NCBI GenBank assembly: GCA_900556055.1
Contig: USNJ01000085.1
Coordinates: 1 to 8,561, forward strand
From: an uncultured Ruminococcus sp.
Lineage (GTDB): Bacteria; Bacillota; Clostridia; Oscillospirales; Ruminococcaceae
Length of the DNA stretch: 8,561 bases
Direction of reading: 5' to 3'
Shown: piece after piece, positions 5,534 to 8,561 of the stretch
Position numbering within the stretch: position 1 is the first letter of the stretch
Layout of the letters: each line of letters begins with the position of its first letter
Notes under the pieces: model-generated
Told to the model about the DNA's origin: nothing
What the model saw: the letters and a program-made list of their open reading frames with translations, nothing else
Databases searched by the model: none
Translations under genes and position numbers: made by a program

Positions 5534-6214
5534 ATGACGGAAAATATTGAGATAATAAAAAAATGCTCCCTCTTTGCGGGAATGTCCGACGAAGGTATCA
5601 GTGAGATAACTGAGTGCCTTTCCGAAGGCGAAAAAAGCTACCCGAAGGGCTGCTGCATTCTTCACGCAGGCAGCAGGACAAATTCAGCGGGACTTGTCCT
5701 TTCGGGCAGCGTCCTGATAGTCCAGGAGGATTTCTGGGGCAACCGAAATATAGTCGCAGGTATCGAATCGGGCGATATGTTCGCCGAGTCCTTTGCATGC
5801 ACGCCGAATGCTGTCATGAACGTCAGCGTGTTCGCAGATACGCCGTGCAGAGTGCTTTGGCTGAATATCCGAAAGCTGCTGGAAAATGAAGAAAGCTGCG
5901 TCCTCAAAAACAAGGTCATAATGAATATGCTGACCGAATTATCCGAGAAAAACCTGAGGTTCAGTGAAAAGCTGAGTCACATGGGCAAGCGCACGACACG
6001 GGAAAAGCTGCTTTCCTATCTTTCGTCCGTTTCGCAGAAAAAAGGCGGGAAAGCGGAATTTGACATTCCGTTTTCCCGCCAGCAGCTTGCCGATTATCTG
6101 TCAGTCGAACGCAGCGCAATGTCCGCAGAGCTTGGCAGACTGCGTGACGAAGGGCTGATAGACTTCAATAAAAGCCACTTTATCCTGCACCTTTCCGAAG
6201 ATGCCGAACGATGA
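5534..6214 (+). CDS. Crp/Fnr-family transcription regulator
   Basis: This 226-residue cytoplasmic regulator has a cyclic-nucleotide-binding-like beta-roll at about 8-118 and a long dimer helix at about 122-150. A C-terminal winged helix follows at about 153-222, with the recognition helix around 189-207 (SRQQLADYLSVERSAMSAEL). GRLRDEGLIDF just after it is the typical family wing. The N terminus lacks the spaced Cys cluster of FNR, and the roll lacks an evident cAMP phosphate-binding Arg-Ser pair, so the signal is unknown; nitrosative, oxidative or redox stress is plausible from the neighbouring iron-sulfur gene. AAGGAG at 5521-5526 lies 7 nt before ATG. The gene has a strong own promoter and a palindrome in its leader. 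It converges on the AraC gene with only 2 nt between stops. A small GGGC/GCCC hairpin at 6241-6253 inside the neighbour may serve as a weak terminator. Confidence 0.9.
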   Translation: MTENIEIIKKCSLFAGMSDEGISEITECLSEGEKSYPKGCCILHAGSRTNSAGLVLSGSVLIVQEDFWGNRNIVAGIESGDMFAESFACTPNAVMNVSVFADTPCRVLWLNIRKLLENEESCVLKNKVIMNMLTELSEKNLRFSEKLSHMGKRTTREKLLSYLSSVSQKKGGKAEFDIPFSRQQLADYLSVERSAMSAELGRLRDEGLIDFNKSHFILHLSEDAER

Positions 6215-6216
6215 GA

Positions 6217-7002
6217 TCAAAGGCTTTTTCTGTATTCCGTGGGCGTTTTGCCCGTCATTTTCCTGAACTGGCGCATGAAGTTGTATTCACCCGAATATCC
6301 GCACCGCTCCGATATCTCACGGACGCTGAGATTTGTCGATGAAAGCAGCCGCTTTGCCCTGTCCGTGCGTCCCGAAATAACATCGGAGATGACGCTTTTT
6401 CCGAACATTTTCTTGTAAAGATGCTGAAATCCCGAGCGGCTCATGCCGACATATTCCGCCATCTCGTCAACGCTTCCTATCGTTTCGGGCATGGTGAATA
6501 CCGCCGTTCTGAGCTGTGTCAGCTTATAGTTCCGCTCCGCAAAAAGCCCGGGGCTTGCCGCCGACATGGACTGCACCGCCCTGCCAAGCTTCAGCACAAA
6601 TATCTCAAGATACCTCTTTTCGATCTCCTCGTGATTTGCTTCTGCGGAATAATGCTCATATGCCAGAATATGTACGATCTGCGAAAGCTCCTCGATATTT
6701 CCGAGATAAACAGGCTCATTCACAGGGATACCCAGCTTTGCGAACATCTCAAAATCAGTGCTGTCCATCGAAAGATACATCCAGTCGTCCGTGTATACAT
6801 CGCCCGCCGAATGATATCTGCACGGCATATCGGGCGTAAAGCAGATGAACGAATTCTTTCTGACTGCCCTTTTTTCCCCGCCGATCTCGAAATCTGCGTC
6901 CGTTTTTACCAGAAGTATGAGCGGACAGCCCGTTCCGTTCGGTCTGTCCATGACAAACTCTTTGTCATGCGAATAGTTGTACCCGATAGATCCGATCCTC
7001 AT
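6217..7002 (-). CDS. AraC-family transcription regulator of a sugar-utilisation module
   Basis: The start is set at ATG 7002, giving MRIGSIGYNYSHDKEF, because AAAGGA at 7017-7012 precedes it by 9 nt and the promoter covers 7053-7025. An in-frame ATG at 7053 would lie inside the -35 box and cannot be used. The 261-residue protein has a cupin-like sensing domain at about 5-105, with the usual FTPDMPCRYHSAGD turn near 55-68. A linker helix region follows, then two helix-turn-helix units: about 177-207 (VDEMAEYVGMSRSGFQHLYK) and about 226-257 (VREISERCGYSGEYNFMRQF), ending in the family tail KTPTEYRKSL. Such proteins usually bind a sugar and activate nearby carbohydrate genes. It lies 54 bp downstream of the GH43 gene on the same strand, so it probably controls that gene or a transporter outside the window. 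The inducer is unknown. Confidence 0.92.
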   Translation of the reverse strand: MRIGSIGYNYSHDKEFVMDRPNGTGCPLILLVKTDADFEIGGEKRAVRKNSFICFTPDMPCRYHSAGDVYTDDWMYLSMDSTDFEMFAKLGIPVNEPVYLGNIEELSQIVHILAYEHYSAEANHEEIEKRYLEIFVLKLGRAVQSMSAASPGLFAERNYKLTQLRTAVFTMPETIGSVDEMAEYVGMSRSGFQHLYKKMFGKSVISDVISGRTDRAKRLLSSTNLSVREISERCGYSGEYNFMRQFRKMTGKTPTEYRKSL

Positions 7003-7024
7003 ATTGCCACGTCCTTTCGGAACA

Positions 7025-7053
7025 ATTATACCACAAACTGACCTTTTGTGCAA
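7025..7053 (-). promoter_or_regulatory. Extended -10 promoter of the AraC regulator gene
   Basis: On the minus strand TTGCAC (-35, 7053-7048), a 17-nt spacer, and TGG-TATAAT (-10 at 7030-7025 with an extended TGn) form a strong promoter squeezed into the 54-bp gap after the GH43 stop. Transcription would start near 7018, almost at the RBS, so the leader is only about 16 nt. The regulator can thus be made independently of GH43 transcription. Confidence 0.78.
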
Positions 7054-7056
7054 TGC

Positions 7057-8409
7057 TTATTTCATGAACACGAACGATCTGAGTTCAAAAAGGTTTCTTC
7101 CCTTAAAGAACTCACCTGTCCAGCCGTCGCCGTAATCCGTAGTGACCTTAAAGAACACCGAATGCCGACCCGTTACACATTTCACGGGAACGGAAACAAC
7201 ACCGCCGCCTATGCCGATGTCACACGCACCTATTTCTTCTCCGTCCTCACCGTCAATAAGGATATGCAGCCTGCTGTCACAGCCCATGCCGTTTGTAAGA
7301 GCGGAAAAAATCATGGTTTTGCCGGAATAGTCGTCGCCGAAATCGAAATATTTGTATCCGAGAACGCAGCCGTCAGTGATGTTTGTGACAACTCTTTCAA
7401 ACACATTTTTCTCTGTAACGATCGCCCCGCCCTTCATTACGCAGGCGATCTCAGCGTCAGTGATATTGTACGGCGAAAGCGAATCCTCAAATCCGAGAGA
7501 TGTCATTTCGACCTCGGGGATAGTTCCGTCCGGCAGTATCTCGACCTTTTCAACACAGTCTCGGCGGGACATTACAGTACCGTTTGTCATACGGTGATAG
7601 AAAATATACCACTGACCTTTTATGCACACAAGCGAGCCATGATCGTTTCCGCCGGGATAGTCCTTTCCGTTGTCGATGATATATCCGCGGTATGTGAACG
7701 GACCTGTCGGCTTGTCGGAAGTCGCATAAGCAAGACGGCTTCCGATCTTCGGCGAATATATAAGATAGTATATGCCGTTGATCTTTCTCATTGAGCAAGC
7801 CTCGAAGAAAAGCGATCCATCTTCGGTGAAGCCGCCTTCTTCCCTTGGTTCGCATGGTATGATATGCTCGATGCAGCTGCCGTCGATTATCTCGTACATA
7901 TTGTCGCTGTTAAGCTCAGCAAGGAATGATTTAAGATATCCGCAGTAAATATATGTGCGTCCGTCATCGTCCACAAGCACACCCGGGTCAATAAAAATAC
8001 CGCCGCAGCAAATTTCATCGGGTATGGTATATTTATACTTTGACACAAGAGTAAAAGGACCTTCGGGTCTGTCACTTACGGCAACGCAGCCCTTTGAATT
8101 TGCGATATAAGCGTAAAGATAGTATTTTCCGTCCTTTCCGCAAACAACATCGGGGGCAAAAAGTCTGGACTCCTCCGTTCCCCAGTCAATGTCGGAAGGG
8201 TGATCTCTGTCGGAACGGGTGTGGAAGATATCTCCGTGACATACCCACTTTGTAGGGTCGGAAACAGGTGCGCTCCAGCATTTTAAAACATAATCGCAGA
8301 ACTCGTCTGCACCTGCAGAGTCATGAGAGCCGTAAATATAGATTCTGTCACCGAAAACTCTCGGTTCGCCGTCGGGAATGTATTCCCATCTTGGAAGATA
8401 TGGATTCAT
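7057..8409 (-). CDS. GH43 glycosidase with C-terminal CBM6-like domain (xylosidase/arabinofuranosidase type)
   Basis: The 450-residue protein matches glycoside hydrolase family 43, five-bladed beta-propeller enzymes that remove xylose or arabinose from plant hemicellulose by inversion. The opening MNPYLPRWEYIPDGEPRVFG is characteristic and holds the likely general base Asp13. Asp141 in IDPGVLVDDDG is the likely pKa modulator and Glu203 in FFEACSMRK the likely general acid. The calcium/water His257 is in GGNDHGSLV. The propeller covers about 1-300; residues about 320-450 look like a CBM6-type beta-sandwich (VTNITDGCVLGYKYFDFG, then a Trp430-containing end). There is no signal peptide, so it should act in the cytoplasm on imported oligosaccharides. 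ATG at 8409 has AAAGGG nine nt before it. Exact substrate (xyloside, arabinoside or galactoside) cannot be read from sequence. An AraC regulator gene follows. Confidence 0.9.
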   Translation of the reverse strand: MNPYLPRWEYIPDGEPRVFGDRIYIYGSHDSAGADEFCDYVLKCWSAPVSDPTKWVCHGDIFHTRSDRDHPSDIDWGTEESRLFAPDVVCGKDGKYYLYAYIANSKGCVAVSDRPEGPFTLVSKYKYTIPDEICCGGIFIDPGVLVDDDGRTYIYCGYLKSFLAELNSDNMYEIIDGSCIEHIIPCEPREEGGFTEDGSLFFEACSMRKINGIYYLIYSPKIGSRLAYATSDKPTGPFTYRGYIIDNGKDYPGGNDHGSLVCIKGQWYIFYHRMTNGTVMSRRDCVEKVEILPDGTIPEVEMTSLGFEDSLSPYNITDAEIACVMKGGAIVTEKNVFERVVTNITDGCVLGYKYFDFGDDYSGKTMIFSALTNGMGCDSRLHILIDGEDGEEIGACDIGIGGGVVSVPVKCVTGRHSVFFKVTTDYGDGWTGEFFKGRNLFELRSFVFMK

Positions 8410-8561
8410 AAATTTTCGCCCTTTCCCATATATTTTGCCGATTTCTGACTGCTATTTTCATAAAAAACTATCCCCCCCAAGCCATGAATCGCCCCCCGTC
8501 AAGTAGACAGCCAAAAAAGGAAAAAACATTTAGAATTTATTCAAATCCGTCCTGCTGTACA
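8410..8561. other. Upstream region of the GH43 gene with homopolymer runs; no gene seen
   Basis: The 152 bases before the GH43 gene contain C7 at 8472-8478 and C6 at 8492-8497, exactly 20 bases apart, and A6 runs at 8462-8467, 8513-8518 and 8521-8526. Read with GH43 these are two G-runs flanked by T-runs, in or near the expected leader. I see no open frame, no good sigma-A promoter and no clear terminator here. The composition differs from the other promoter regions of the window and could mark the edge of an inserted or repeated element, but no element is identifiable. Confidence 0.35.

Noticed and set aside
6241..6253. GGGC-GTTTT-GCCC hairpin as terminator of the Crp/Fnr gene
   Set aside because: Only four G+C pairs and no U-run follows; it lies inside the AraC coding sequence and is explained by codons.
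6421..7041. Plus-strand frame of 206 codons opposite the AraC gene
   Set aside because: It is antisense to a well-supported regulator, has no RBS, and shows no recognisable domain.
7048..7794. Plus-strand frame of 248 codons opposite the GH43 gene
   Set aside because: Long, but fully antisense to a GH43 frame with catalytic residues; no RBS, and its start lies across the AraC promoter.
1..8561. CRISPR array, tRNA, rRNA or transposase
   Set aside because: No spaced direct repeats, no cloverleaf-like sequence and no transposase motif were seen on either strand.

Overview
The main part of the window (about 810-8561) looks like chromosome of an anaerobic gut Clostridia, most like Ruminococcus or a relative. 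This is inferred from gene content: a class B sortase, a NifS-type desulfurase paired with a ThiI that lacks a rhodanese domain, a ferredoxin-type protein beside a Crp/Fnr regulator, and a GH43 enzyme beside an AraC regulator. Strong AGGAG-type ribosome binding sites and clear TTGACA/TATAAT promoters fit as well. No rRNA, tRNA, CRISPR array or intact transposase is visible.

Left end (1 to about 800): distinctly G+C-richer DNA on the minus strand carries the last ~33 codons of one glycosyltransferase and the first 231 codons of a second GT4-type glycosyltransferase that runs off the left edge. Near 795-821 this DNA joins lower-G+C DNA in the middle of two unrelated genes. The other broken gene is the start of a membrane-anchored, probably sortase-like protein. 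The join is either an assembly chimera or a genuine recombination breakpoint.

Centre left (931-4604, minus strand): a class B sortase has its own promoter and lies upstream of the truncated sortase-like gene in one operon. Next comes a two-gene nifS-thiI operon with a textbook promoter, in which the desulfurase very likely hands persulfide sulfur to ThiI for tRNA 4-thiouridine (s4U8) synthesis. An intrinsic terminator separates it from the ferredoxin-type gene upstream.

Centre right (4605-6214): a 232-residue iron-sulfur protein (minus) and a Crp/Fnr-family regulator (plus) are divergent across a 230-bp gap. The regulator has a strong promoter and a Crp-like palindrome between its predicted transcription start and its RBS, which suggests autoregulation and possibly control of the ferredoxin gene.

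Right end (6217-8561, minus strand): a GH43-CBM6 type glycosidase without signal peptide is followed by an AraC regulator with its own extended -10 promoter. Together they look like a small module for using hemicellulose-derived oligosaccharides. The last 150 bases hold unusual C-runs and A-runs. I do not see a clearly new biological system. The points most worth checking are the join near 800, the atypical ferredoxin, and the divergent Crp/ferredoxin intergenic region.
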